Source: Mycoavidus sp. HKI (lineage in GTDB: Bacteria > Pseudomonadota > Gammaproteobacteria > Burkholderiales > Burkholderiaceae). Taken from it: DNA of 64,000 bases. The stretch is from positions 2,190,890 to 2,254,889 of the forward strand of contig NZ_CP076444.2 in assembly GCF_020023735.2 (NCBI RefSeq). The letters are read 5' to 3'. Below, in pieces: positions 1 to 7,789 of this stretch (the stretch's first letter is position 1; each line of letters starts with the position of its first letter). The notes under the pieces were generated by a model. It saw only the letters and a list, made by a program, of their open reading frames with translations, made no database searches and was not told the DNA's origin. Position numbers and translations under genes: made by a program.

Positions 1-784
1 GGGTGGTGCCAGCAATCGGCGTCACAATCGCCAGCTCAGCGCCAGCTAGCGCATTCAATAATGAAGATTTACCTACATTAGGCTGTCCGGCCAACACCAC
101 TGACAGCCCTTCGCGTAATAATGCGCCTTGCCGCGCATCAGATTGAATCTGGCTCAGTTCATGACGAAGTGTAGCGAGTTTGCCACGCGCATCTGCAGCC
201 TCCAGAAAATCAATTTCCTCTTCCGGAAAATCAAGAGTGGCTTCGACCAACATTCTAAGGCGAATCAAATCCTCCACCAACTGCTGAATCGCGCGCGAAA
301 ACACCCCATCTAGCGAGCGACCGGCACAACGGGCCGCGGCTTCCGTACTCGCCTCAATCAAATCAGCAACCGCTTCGGCTTGCGCTAGGTCAAGCTTATC
401 GTTAAGAAAGGCGCGACGCGTAAATTCACCAGGCTCAGCTAAACGCAAACCCGGTACTATATTCGCAGCAAGACAACGCTGTAACAATAACTGCAAAACA
501 ATTGGCCCACCGTGCCCTTGCAACTCGAGTACATGTTCGCCGGTATAAGAATGAGGCGCAGCAAAATAAAGACCTATACCGCGGTCCAGAATCCCTCCCT
601 GCGCGTCCAAGAATGGTACGTAAGTCGCGTAACGTGGCAAGAGCTCCTGACCGCACACGGCTAACATCAAGCGGGCAACCACTTCTGCCACCAGCTTGCC
701 AAACGATAGGCGCACTACGCCGATCCCACCCCGGCCTGGGGCGGTAGCAATAGCAATAATTGGATCTTGATGAGTTGTAAACAT
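1..784 (-). CDS. mnmE: MnmE (TrmE) tRNA modification GTPase, N-terminal part, cut by window edge
   Basis: Partial gene: the ATG is at 784 and the reading frame is open to base 1, giving 261 codons. MnmE works with MnmG to install 5-(carboxymethyl)aminomethyl groups on wobble uridine 34 of certain tRNAs. The visible part holds the tetrahydrofolate-binding N-terminal domain (about residues 1-120), the start of the helical domain, and the GTPase G1 motif GQPNVGKS at residues 233-240, followed by the G2-type IAGTT at about 257-261. The C-terminal half, with the rest of the G domain and the terminal cysteine, lies outside the window. In Burkholderia this gene directly follows yidC; here yidC is about 60 kb away on the same strand. 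It is divergent from the photolyase gene. Confidence 0.95.
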   Translation of the reverse strand, partial: MFTTHQDPIIAIATAPGRGGIGVVRLSFGKLVAEVVARLMLAVCGQELLPRYATYVPFLDAQGGILDRGIGLYFAAPHSYTGEHVLELQGHGGPIVLQLLLQRCLAANIVPGLRLAEPGEFTRRAFLNDKLDLAQAEAVADLIEASTEAAARCAGRSLDGVFSRAIQQLVEDLIRLRMLVEATLDFPEEEIDFLEAADARGKLATLRHELSQIQSDARQGALLREGLSVVLAGQPNVGKSSLLNALAGAELAIVTPIAGTT

Positions 785-883
785 TAGCGGCACACCTACG
801 ATCTTTGTAATGATAGAAGACACGTCAGATCAGTTTCGTGAGAATATGGCAAAAAGATTGACAGCAAATTTTAGAGATTGACC

Positions 884-2359
884 ATGGCGACACAATCCTC
901 AAATAAAGAGACCAGCATTGCTCTTGTCTGGTTTCGTCGGGATCTACGACTATTTGATCACGCCGCACTTTATCATGCGCTGAAAGAATACGACCAGGTT
1001 ATCCCAGTCTTTGTCTTTGACACCACCATTTTAGCGACCCTACCCCGTGCAGATCGTCGCGTTGAATTTATTCATGCATCACTGCGTGCGCTCAAAGACG
1101 AATTACAACAAGCCAAGAGCGATCTTGTCATACGACATGCAAATGCTGTTACAGCGATTCCGGAGTTAGTCGCCGAATTTAGAGCTAGCGCAGTTTATAC
1201 TAATCGCGACTATGAGCCAGATGCCATCAAGCGCGACGCCGAAGTCACCACTGCTCTTCGTGAGCAGGACGTCGCGCTGCGCACATTCAAAGATCAGGTA
1301 ATTTTTGAGCAGGACGAAATTGTCACTCAAGCCAATAGTATGTATAGCGTGTTTACGCCCTACAAACGTGCATGGCTTACCAAGTTAAACGATTTCTACC
1401 TACGCTCATATCCCGTAGCACCTTACCTGCATCACTTAGCCCAATTGGATGCACAACCTTTTCCGTCATTGCAAGAACTCAATTTTGTGCCTGCCGGATT
1501 AGCTGATTTGCCCATCCAACCTGGCACGACAGGCGGTGAAGCGCTATTTGAGAATTTCAAGGAGCGTATTGATCGCTATCACCTCAGCCGCGATTTTCCA
1601 GCAGTCAAAGGGCCATCTTATTTGTCCGTACATCTACGCTTTGGTACGCTATCGATTCGTGAGTTAGCGGCTTACGCCTGGCGTGAAGGCAGCCACGGAG
1701 CTCAGACGTGGCTCTCAGAATTGATCTGGCGTGAGTTCTATCAGCAGATTCTTTGGCACCGGCCAGATGTGGTGCACCATGCCTTCAAGCGGGACTACGA
1801 TGCGCTAGCCTTCCCAAACGATGAGATCTTATTTACAGCTTGGTGCCAAGGACAAACTGGCTACCCTATGGTTGACGCAGCCATGCGCCAGCTCAATCAG
1901 ACTGGCTATATGCATAATCGACTGCGCATGATCACTGCGAGTTTTCTGGTCAAGGATTTATTGGTTGATTGGCGTTGGGGAGAACGTTACTTTGCCAAAC
2001 AGCTGATTGATTTCGATCTGGCTGCCAACAATGGCGGTTGGCAATGGGCGGCGAGCACCGGCTGCGATGCTCAGCCCTATTTCCGCATTTTCAATCCGGT
2101 CACACAATCAACAAAATTCGACTCTGATGGCAAGTTTATTCGCCGCTATTGCCCGGAGCTAAGCGCTTTGCAAGGTAAAGCTATTCATGCACCATGGCTG
2201 GCAAACCAAGCCACGCTCGATGCTGCGGGTATTACGCTTGGCGTGGATTACCCATTGCCAATAGTTGATCACGCCTGTCAACGCGATAAAGCATTGGCAT
2301 TGTTTAAGCACCGAGACAGAACATCAATCAAATCCAATGACGATTCTGCTACCGCCTAA
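884..2359 (+). CDS. phrB: Deoxyribodipyrimidine photolyase (class I CPD photolyase)
   Basis: About 491 residues, the usual size for a class I photolyase, which splits cyclobutane pyrimidine dimers using reduced FAD and light. The N-terminal alpha/beta domain starts with WFRRDLRLFDHAAL (antenna chromophore domain, about residues 10-140). The C-terminal FAD domain contains WLSELIWREFYQQILWH, GYPMVDAAMRQL, MHNRLRMITASFL and the strongly conserved NNGGWQWAASTGCD segment. A TTG at 878 would add two residues, but the ATG at 884 has better spacing from the AGAG at 873-876 and is preferred. It is divergent from mnmE and converges on the pirin gene. Retention of a light-dependent repair enzyme is slightly surprising in a presumed intracellular symbiont. 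Confidence 0.95.
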   Translation: MATQSSNKETSIALVWFRRDLRLFDHAALYHALKEYDQVIPVFVFDTTILATLPRADRRVEFIHASLRALKDELQQAKSDLVIRHANAVTAIPELVAEFRASAVYTNRDYEPDAIKRDAEVTTALREQDVALRTFKDQVIFEQDEIVTQANSMYSVFTPYKRAWLTKLNDFYLRSYPVAPYLHHLAQLDAQPFPSLQELNFVPAGLADLPIQPGTTGGEALFENFKERIDRYHLSRDFPAVKGPSYLSVHLRFGTLSIRELAAYAWREGSHGAQTWLSELIWREFYQQILWHRPDVVHHAFKRDYDALAFPNDEILFTAWCQGQTGYPMVDAAMRQLNQTGYMHNRLRMITASFLVKDLLVDWRWGERYFAKQLIDFDLAANNGGWQWAASTGCDAQPYFRIFNPVTQSTKFDSDGKFIRRYCPELSALQGKAIHAPWLANQATLDAAGITLGVDYPLPIVDHACQRDKALALFKHRDRTSIKSNDDSATA

Positions 2360-2410
2360 TCTCGCCACCTTTATCACAACTCTTTAGGTCTTCAAGAGCG
2401 TCAAAGCCAA

Positions 2411-3133
2411 TCAAAGAGCTTGTGCAGAATCCTCGGGGCGCAGATCAAATACCAACACCTCTGCCTGTTTCCCTGCCGAAAAATGTAAAGAAGACTCATC
2501 TCTCACACGCACTCCATCTCCTGCGTTTAGCTCTTTCTCATTAAGCATGATAGAGCCGCGTGCGACATGCACATAAGCGCAACGCCTACGATCAAGCTCT
2601 AGGTTAGCGGCTTGCGCGCCGTCAAATACGCCTACATACATATGCACATCTTGATGGATTTGGAGGGTGCCTGCCGCCCCATCAGGTGACAATACTGGCC
2701 GTAACCGCCCATTTTTATCAGCCTGCGGAATATGCATCTGCGCATGACGAGGGGCGATCCCTTGCTTACCGGGGAGGATCCAGATTTGCAGCAAATGCAC
2801 AGGTTCATTTGGATCAGGATTCATTTCGCTATGCATGATGCCCGTACCAGCACTCATGATTTGCACTTCATCGGGGCGCATCGTCGCATGGGTACTCGTC
2901 GAATCTCGGTGCTCTAGAGTACCGGTTAGCACATAGGTGACAATTTCCATATTTTGATGCGGGTGCATCCCAAACCCACGGCCGGGCGCAACGATGTCAT
3001 CATTAATCACCCGTAAGTCAGAAAACCCCATATGCGCAGGATCATAGTATTGACCAAAAGAAAAAGTGGGGCGGGAATGCAGCCAGCTAGAGCGCATAAG
3101 ACCCCGTTCATCGGCTTTACGTATTTCAAGCAT
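2411..3133 (-). CDS. Pirin family protein (YhhW-like bicupin)
   Basis: 240 residues, matching the YhhW class of pirins: iron-binding cupin proteins, some with quercetin 2,3-dioxygenase activity. The N-terminal cupin carries the metal-binding segment GMHPHQNMEIVTYVLTG and then QIMSAGTGIMHSEMNP, which together supply the His/His/Glu/His ligands. The C-terminal cupin is more divergent, as usual. A strong ribosome binding site (AAGGAGG, six bases before the ATG) supports the start at 3133. It stands alone and converges with phrB. The natural substrate cannot be deduced from sequence. Confidence 0.88.
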   Translation of the reverse strand: MLEIRKADERGLMRSSWLHSRPTFSFGQYYDPAHMGFSDLRVINDDIVAPGRGFGMHPHQNMEIVTYVLTGTLEHRDSTSTHATMRPDEVQIMSAGTGIMHSEMNPDPNEPVHLLQIWILPGKQGIAPRHAQMHIPQADKNGRLRPVLSPDGAAGTLQIHQDVHMYVGVFDGAQAANLELDRRRCAYVHVARGSIMLNEKELNAGDGVRVRDESSLHFSAGKQAEVLVFDLRPEDSAQAL

Positions 3134-3269
3134 GGCGCCTCCTTAAAAGGAAATGTATGCTGAGTGTATCTTAAATTCAATCGGATAATTTAGCGCCGCC
3201 CTCTTTTTTAATAAATTCTAAAAGTAGAAAGCTAAGCCATGCTGCAAGGGCTCATTTCTGCTGTGTGAT

Positions 3270-3752
3270 TTAACCGAAGACGGCTTCTGATCGACGTATG
3301 TATTGGACGAAGTCGATGCATGGCACGGCAACTTCGTGCATAGAACATACAGAAGGTATCTTTCGTTTCGATTTCACGGCGGGTAGCAGATTTTGTCGCC
3401 CTTCATTTGATACCAGCTCTCTCCTATGAGCTCGTGCTGTAGCAATGATGAGCAGATCATTCTCGCCGACGCCATTCGAATGATACTTGTCACCCACAAT
3501 TCCGAGTAGCCCCTTCATCCGGATCGCGTCTTGTATGATTACGTTCGTGATTCCTAGTTGCTCTAGATTCGCCGTCACCAGCCAATTACTGCAATCAGGT
3601 GTTTTCTTACGAACCTCTTCGTATGCCACGCTAGGCATCGTGAGCCTTCGCTGGTTGATCTCAGCCGCTATCCATACCCACAAACCAGGAAATTGACCTA
3701 CTGGATAATTGTCCCAAGCGTAGATCATGGAAGAGGCGTCAAACACCTGCAT
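3270..3752 (-). CDS. PIN-like DUF4411 family protein, likely toxin partner
   Basis: About 160 residues with the layout of DUF4411 proteins, a PIN-domain relative usually found next to an XRE/ImmA gene and treated as a toxin-like RNase. The N-terminus MQVFDASSMIYAWDNYP places an acidic residue at position 5, and YEEVRKK plus GENDLLIIATARAH supply further conserved acids typical of the PIN active site. The ATG at 3752 is preferred because GGAA lies seven bases upstream and the PIN fold starts there; an upstream ATG at 3779 is possible. It overlaps the 3' end of the XRE-ImmA gene by 14 bp, so the two are translationally linked. That it is an active RNase is inferred from family membership. Confidence 0.75.
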   Translation of the reverse strand: MQVFDASSMIYAWDNYPVGQFPGLWVWIAAEINQRRLTMPSVAYEEVRKKTPDCSNWLVTANLEQLGITNVIIQDAIRMKGLLGIVGDKYHSNGVGENDLLIIATARAHRRELVSNEGRQNLLPAVKSKRKIPSVCSMHEVAVPCIDFVQYIRRSEAVFG

Positions 3753-4890
3753 AGTAGCGTTCCAATTGATGCAGGTCATTGATCTTCAAGCCATCGAGAT
3801 AACTACTTGCCTTCGCCAAGGTGATGTACCGACTATTGAGTGCATCCAATACAGCGCGCACGAATCTATCGCCGAAAATGTGCGAAGGCTCTCGATGGCG
3901 GTACATCCGGGTTCCACCATTCTGCTCAGGAGAAGACTGAGCAGACCGCCAGTGTCGGTAATCAGCATATTGCTCTTGCGACAGCCGACCAATATCAAGC
4001 AGGCGACGCAAGATGACTTCCGTGCTAAGGCCCCACTCTCGCCGAAGCGGTTTCAACCACTCATCGAACTCAGAAACTTGTCGCGGGCGGTACTTATCAT
4101 CCACTCTTGCTAGAAATGCCACAGGCACAAGCAGGTGTCCAGCGAACGTGTTTGCGTCTTTTTCGTGACCTTGGTGGGACTGTATATCGCGCTCGTCGTC
4201 AATTGAGCTGCTTCGATGCAATAGCAAGTGCCCCAACTCGTGCATGAGGGTGAAGGATTGCTGAGATTCCGAGGCCTGCTTTTTTACAACGATGACGGGA
4301 CAATCACGGTCGTAAATGCTGAAGCCCAGAATCGGACTCTCTTTGGCGATTTGCCACTTGCCATTGTATCCGTTGCTACGAAAAACCAGCACACCACGCG
4401 CTTCTAGCGCCGTTCTATAACTGTCAAACGTATTACTGTCATCGAGACCCAGCCAGCGGCGCGCGACCTTGGCTGCTTCCGTGGGGTTCTCGCGCGGCAG
4501 ATCCTCCGGCTCTTCAAACCGAGGCAAATCGGCGCCATCTAAATCTTCGCGAAGGCTCAGATATATCTCACGCTGTCTCTCGACGCGCTCGATGAGTAAC
4601 TTCAACCCGGTTGTTAGCTCAGGTTTTTGATTTGCCAAGGTCCGGAACGCGGCGGTATGCACTTGGGTTTCGTCGACCGGCCCGGGTTCTAGGAAAAAAA
4701 GCGCTCCCCGACCAAAGAAGCTTGCGACCTTACTGAGCTGAGGGAACGTTAAGCCGTGCTCTCCCGCCAGAACGCGCTCCATCGTCGCTGGCAAGATGCC
4801 GACCGCAGACGCGAGTTCGCCTGGCGTTGTGCCGTGATCGGCACAGCACCAAATTATCCTCTCCGAATTGATCGACTGAATTAGCTCCAT
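3739..4890 (-). CDS. XRE-ImmA fusion: HTH regulator with ImmA/IrrE-type metallopeptidase domain
   Basis: 383 residues. The first 65 or so form an XRE-type helix-turn-helix (TPGELASAVGILPATMERV). The rest is a DUF955 (ImmA/IrrE) zinc peptidase with the HELGH motif at residues 217-221 and the downstream EKDANTFAGHLL segment that provides the third zinc ligand. Such fusions act as repressors that are relieved when the peptidase domain cleaves itself or a partner, and they commonly neighbour a DUF4411 PIN gene, as here. The start at 4890 lies directly behind a strong promoter (see 4892-4926), so its mRNA is probably leaderless. The pair sits beside tRNA-Lys, a common place for acquired modules, though I see no attachment repeats. 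Confidence 0.85.
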   Translation of the reverse strand: MELIQSINSERIIWCCADHGTTPGELASAVGILPATMERVLAGEHGLTFPQLSKVASFFGRGALFFLEPGPVDETQVHTAAFRTLANQKPELTTGLKLLIERVERQREIYLSLREDLDGADLPRFEEPEDLPRENPTEAAKVARRWLGLDDSNTFDSYRTALEARGVLVFRSNGYNGKWQIAKESPILGFSIYDRDCPVIVVKKQASESQQSFTLMHELGHLLLHRSSSIDDERDIQSHQGHEKDANTFAGHLLVPVAFLARVDDKYRPRQVSEFDEWLKPLRREWGLSTEVILRRLLDIGRLSQEQYADYRHWRSAQSSPEQNGGTRMYRHREPSHIFGDRFVRAVLDALNSRYITLAKASSYLDGLKINDLHQLERYYAGV

Positions 4891-4891
4891 A

Positions 4892-4929
4892 ACACCCCAT
4901 TATACCGACCGGGCATTGCCTTGCAAGGC
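4892..4929 (-). promoter_or_regulatory. Promoter of the XRE-ImmA/PIN pair with a 12-bp palindrome over the -35 box
   Basis: Read on the minus strand: TTGCAA (4921-4926), 16-bp spacer, TATAAT (4899-4904). A start site about 7 nt on would be at about 4892, only one to three bases before the ATG at 4890. The -35 lies in a perfect 12-bp palindrome, GCCTTGCAAGGC (4918-4929), a good candidate operator for autorepression by the XRE domain. The promoter is seen directly; the operator role is inference. Confidence 0.65.
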
Positions 4930-5019
4930 GTCTTCGCTTCTCTCAGGAGAGGTGCAGGGGCGGTAGTAACGTCTCGATGACAAAGCACTATGTGCGCAAA
5001 CGAGGGAGACTCGTTAAGC

Positions 5020-5040
5020 CTACAAAATAGATTTTTGTAG
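5020..5040. other. Small inverted repeat downstream of tRNA-Lys
   Basis: CTACAAAA (5020-5027), a 5-nt loop, then TTTTGTAG (5033-5040). It lies in the gap between the XRE-ImmA promoter and tRNA-Lys and could end the tRNA transcript, although it is AT-rich and weak. Its right arm overlaps GTAGAACAA (5037-5045), one of the copies of the TTGTTCTAC motif described at 57162. Confidence 0.4.
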
Positions 5041-5084
5041 AACAAAATAAAGAACCCAAATTAGGCTAGAAGCCTGATGGTATA

Positions 5085-5160
5085 TGGTGGGGCGTGAGCG
5101 GCTCGAACGCTCGACCTACGGATTAAGAGTCCGCTGCTCTACCAACTGAGCTAACGCCCC
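5085..5160 (-). tRNA. tRNA-Lys (anticodon CTT)
   Basis: 76 nt on the minus strand including an encoded CCA (5085-5087). The acceptor stem GGGGCGT/ACGCCCC pairs perfectly, the D arm is GCTCAGTTGGTAGAGC, the anticodon loop is CTCTTAA (anticodon CTT, reading AAG), and the T arm is GAGCG-TTCGAGC-CGCTC. All expected conserved positions are present. Confidence 0.97.
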
Positions 5161-5165
5161 AAGAG

Positions 5166-5200
5166 AAAGCGTATTATAACAAGCTAACACACACTCAAAA
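5166..5200 (-). promoter_or_regulatory. Promoter of tRNA-Lys
   Basis: On the minus strand a perfect -10 TATAAT (5173-5178) is preceded by TTTTGA (5195-5200) with a 16-bp spacer. The predicted start is a few bases before the tRNA 5' end at 5160. The same short gap must also hold the signals for rfaE2 on the other strand. Confidence 0.55.
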
Positions 5201-5211
5201 TCGTATTTCGT

Positions 5212-5730
5212 ATGCTTGCTCATTTTGAACAGAAAATTTTAACCCGCGAAAATCTCGTCGCAAAGCGTCCAACTCTTTCAGCGCCAGTTGTTTTTACAAA
5301 CGGCGTATTTGATATTTTGCATCGCGGCCATGTCAGTTATCTAGCTCAAGCGCGTACATTAGGCGCATGTTTGGTGGTTGGCGTTAATAGCGATGCGTCG
5401 GTACGCTTACTTGGTAAAGGTGAGGATCGCCCAATCAACAATGCTGCTGATCGCATGGCGCTGATAGCCGCACTTGCGAGTGTCGATTGGGTGGTATGTT
5501 TTGAGGAGCCAACGCCAACTGCATTGATTGATGCATTACGGCCGGAGATCCTCGTTAAAGGCGGCGATTATGATATGGACGCATTGCCAGAAGCGGCGCT
5601 TGTGCGCGGTTGGGGTGGACAAGCGCTGACGATTCCTTTTGAGTATCAGCGCTCAACGTCTGCTTTATTGCATAGGGTGCGTGCATTCTCGCTACGGGAC
5701 GCGATCCCCGCGGTAACAACGACAAATTAA
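5212..5730 (+). CDS. rfaE2: D-glycero-beta-D-manno-heptose 1-phosphate adenylyltransferase
   Basis: 172 residues, a stand-alone version of the C-terminal half of HldE (also called HldC). It transfers AMP from ATP to heptose 1-phosphate to make ADP-heptose for the lipopolysaccharide inner core. The nucleotidyltransferase signature is clear: FTNGVFDILHRGHVSYL with the HxGH motif near residue 40, then KGGDYD and RSTSALLHRVR at the C-terminus, corresponding to the ISTT-like motif. No kinase domain is attached, as expected in beta-proteobacteria where rfaE1 is separate. No clear ribosome binding site precedes the ATG. Together with a GmhA/DiaA-like gene at 35451, it indicates retained LPS heptose synthesis. 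Confidence 0.92.
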   Translation: MLAHFEQKILTRENLVAKRPTLSAPVVFTNGVFDILHRGHVSYLAQARTLGACLVVGVNSDASVRLLGKGEDRPINNAADRMALIAALASVDWVVCFEEPTPTALIDALRPEILVKGGDYDMDALPEAALVRGWGGQALTIPFEYQRSTSALLHRVRAFSLRDAIPAVTTTN

Positions 5731-6120
5731 AGTGTGATTTCTCAGGTAGGGTACCCATCATTAAATTGGGCCCGTGATGAGAATGGGTGTAATCACACAC
5801 AAATTTCGAAAACCGTCAAGATCCTTATTGGATTTTTGTCATGATTCCGTTTATTCAGCCCCTTGCTTTAATTTGAGTTGACGTTATTAATGATGGGTTA
5901 CCAGAACGTTGGCCAAACACAACAGGACGCAGTTATTTATTTGAAAAACCCGACACAGGGGAGTACTTTATTATGTACTGCCTGGATATATTTAGGCGTT
6001 CATATTTCTAACAAAAGAGAGGGGGGAATACACAAAACGGACCAAGACTCAAACTCAATCATTTAATAGCACTCTCAGTTTAGGCATTCTTTTTAATAAA
6101 CATCATAATCAGGAGAAACC
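5731..6120. other. Gene-free gap with a long imperfect hairpin
   Basis: 390 bp between rfaE2 and the copper chaperone. Directly after the rfaE2 stop, GTGTGATT (5732-5739) pairs perfectly with AATCACAC (5791-5798), and inside it ACC-CATCA can pair with TGATG and GGT, giving a structured 67-nt element. There is no U-run, so it is not a standard terminator. The remainder includes one weak reading frame (5890-6066) without a convincing start or family resemblance. A good ribosome site (AGGAGA) precedes the next gene at 6121. Confidence 0.4.
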
Positions 6121-6579
6121 ATGAGACTTCTTACTTTGCTCTTAACCAGTGTATTGACTTTCATTTCACCCACTTCAGCATTTGCCAAAACGCCTGTATC
6201 GACTGACATTACAGCAGCGGTTAATTCAGTTTGGGTACGTTGGTTACCTAACGCGCTTCCTGCTGCCGGCTATATCACATTGAAAAATAGCTCAGACCAA
6301 GCGCTCGATGTCACTAAAATCACGAGCCCAGACTACCAAAGGATCACAATATATCAAACTGTAGCCGATGCAGAATCCAGCAAAATGGTTAAAGTCGATA
6401 GATTCACTATCCCTGCGAAGGGTGAGTTTGCGCTCGTTCCCGGCAGTTACCACCTTATGTTTGAAAAGCCAACCCGCTTAATTACGCCAGGCGACAACGC
6501 CAGAGTTATTTTCTTTTTGTCAGACGGCAAAGTGTTTAAAGCAAGAATGCCGGTACGCACATCTCCAGAACTCTATTAA
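6121..6579 (+). CDS. PCu(A)C-type periplasmic copper chaperone
   Basis: 152 residues with a Sec signal peptide (about residues 1-23, cleavage near AFA-K). The rest is a PCu(A)C (DUF461) cupredoxin-like domain. These proteins bind Cu(I) in the periplasm and help deliver it to the CuA site of cytochrome oxidase. The family ligand pattern is His-x10-Met-x21-His-x-Met. Here Met-x21-His-Leu-Met is exactly kept (SKM ... YHLM), but the first ligand position is Tyr (ITIYQT) rather than His, so copper binding may be altered. No ScoI or oxidase gene is adjacent. Confidence 0.8.
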   Translation: MRLLTLLLTSVLTFISPTSAFAKTPVSTDITAAVNSVWVRWLPNALPAAGYITLKNSSDQALDVTKITSPDYQRITIYQTVADAESSKMVKVDRFTIPAKGEFALVPGSYHLMFEKPTRLITPGDNARVIFFLSDGKVFKARMPVRTSPELY

Positions 6580-6639
6580 AATAAAATTAGCGTTCGCATA
6601 TTGTGCAGCCAATCATAACGCAATAAGTGTTTACTTAAG

Positions 6640-6670
6640 GAGGCGCACACTTAAAGTCAGTGCGCGCCTC
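6640..6670. terminator. Hairpin, possible bidirectional terminator
   Basis: GAGGCGC-A-CACT pairs with AGTG-C-GCGCCTC across a 7-nt loop: 11 base pairs with one A/C mismatch. It lies about 60 bp downstream of the copper chaperone. The downstream bases (TTCGATTG) are not a proper U-run, so termination would be weak. Confidence 0.45.
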
Positions 6671-6719
6671 TTCGATTGAGTTGAATCGACGTGAACTTTG
6701 CTTAAACAGCGTCCGATTA

Positions 6720-6881
6720 TCATAACCCCATTCTATCCATAATCTGCTTTATCCCTTTTGCAAGCTCTTGCGTAAAGTTTACAAGAGACAAAACGCCCAC
6801 CTGGACCGAGCAAAAGCAATTCAAATATGTCTCAGTGTCATAATCTGCCGACTGGATTAGCATGCCTCGACCAGGTGTCAT
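6720..6881 (-). CDS. Possible small ORF (53 codons) downstream of coaX, unrecognised
   Basis: Open frame on the same strand as birA-coaX, starting 26 bp after the coaX stop; ATG at 6881, second in-frame ATG at 6863. The product starts MTPGRGMLIQSADYD and ends in an amphipathic stretch (LAKGIKQIMDRMGL). It has no clear ribosome site and I recognise no family. It may be a small gene, the tail of a decayed gene, or chance. Confidence 0.2.
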   Translation of the reverse strand: MTPGRGMLIQSADYDTETYLNCFCSVQVGVLSLVNFTQELAKGIKQIMDRMGL

Positions 6882-6907
6882 CGCTGTTTAACATCAGCAA
6901 TCCTAAT

Positions 6908-7735
6908 TTATCTATCATTAGACGAATTCACTTGCTCGCGCGCAATTAACGCAAGCCCTGTTAGCACTAAGTGCTCATGGTAGGTGTAGTCAATTGTCAA
7001 CAAGCGGCTCACTCCTTTGGCCGCACCACCACTTAATACGCATCGGACCGGAGCGCCAATCTGGGTGCATAAATCGCGCCACGCGCGCTCAATTAAACTA
7101 GCTTGAGCAAGTAAACAGCCTTCATGCAAAGCAGTCTGCGTATCGACCGCAAAGGGCGCTCCAGCCTGCCCGCCATGTGGGTCTTGTCCTTCAGTCATGT
7201 GTTCCGCCGTCGGCAACAACGCGGTATGTTGACCCAACGACTGCATCATCATCGTCCCGCCGGGCGCAATCAAGCCGCCAGCAAAAGTGCCATCTGCATA
7301 AAGCGCTTCCAATGTAGTCGCGGTACCTAAAGTAGCAATCAGCAGATGTTCCGCCGGATAGGTTGCGCGCGCGCCAATCAGACTAGCCCAACGATCACTG
7401 CCAAGTTGCCGATAATCGCGATAACTATTCCGCACGCCGCACAGGCTGGGCTGTGCGCTTACCGTATGGCGCGGGGCATGCGGCCAACGTGTGCTGGTTA
7501 AGGTTTCAAGGCGCCTGGCCGTACGCTCACCCGCCACATTTGCAATCCAAACACTACCGGGTATTGGCAGCATCGACCAATCCGGCTCTGGCAATGAGAG
7601 TAACGCGCCACGTTCATGCGCAAAGGCGCCAGATGCAATGCGCGTACCGCCGGCATCGGCCAGTGCCCATTTAATGCGGCTATTACCCGCATCGATTAAA
7701 AGAAAAGGAGCCGCAGATGGAGCAAAAGACATCAT
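6908..7735 (-). CDS. coaX: Type III pantothenate kinase
   Basis: 275 residues, the CoaX family that phosphorylates pantothenate in the first step of coenzyme A synthesis. The ASKHA-fold signatures are present: [15 protein letters not shown] near the N-terminus (phosphate-binding loop), [27 protein letters not shown] and [15 protein letters not shown]. It follows birA on the same strand with a 54-bp gap, the usual birA-coaX arrangement in Burkholderiales. Two adjacent ATG codons (7735 and 7732) are possible starts. Confidence 0.93.
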   Translation of the reverse strand: MMSFAPSAAPFLLIDAGNSRIKWALADAGGTRIASGAFAHERGALLSLPEPDWSMLPIPGSVWIANVAGERTARRLETLTSTRWPHAPRHTVSAQPSLCGVRNSYRDYRQLGSDRWASLIGARATYPAEHLLIATLGTATTLEALYADGTFAGGLIAPGGTMMMQSLGQHTALLPTAEHMTEGQDPHGGQAGAPFAVDTQTALHEGCLLAQASLIERAWRDLCTQIGAPVRCVLSGGAAKGVSRLLTIDYTYHEHLVLTGLALIAREQVNSSNDR

Positions 7736-7789
7736 GAGTGTATTGAAAAAGAAGCCCTTTTATAGGCGGAATAGGAAAAACCGACGATG

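Larger units (their letters stand above)
6580..6907. other. Gap between the copper chaperone and coaX, with a hairpin and one small ORF
   Basis: 328 bp. It holds the GC-rich stem at 6640-6670, listed separately, and a 53-codon open frame on the minus strand (6720-6881), also listed. No other signal was recognised. Confidence 0.5.

Noticed and set aside
858..863. TTGACA before phrB as a -35 box
   Set aside because: No -10 at 15-19 bp; that position falls on the start codon.
3134..5084. Genomic island integrated at tRNA-Lys, carrying the XRE-ImmA/PIN module
   Set aside because: No integrase and no copy of the tRNA 3' end was seen at the other side, so island boundaries are not supported.
5890..6066. 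Possible small gene after rfaE2
   Set aside because: No ribosome site, no family likeness and uneven composition; kept only as part of the gap description.
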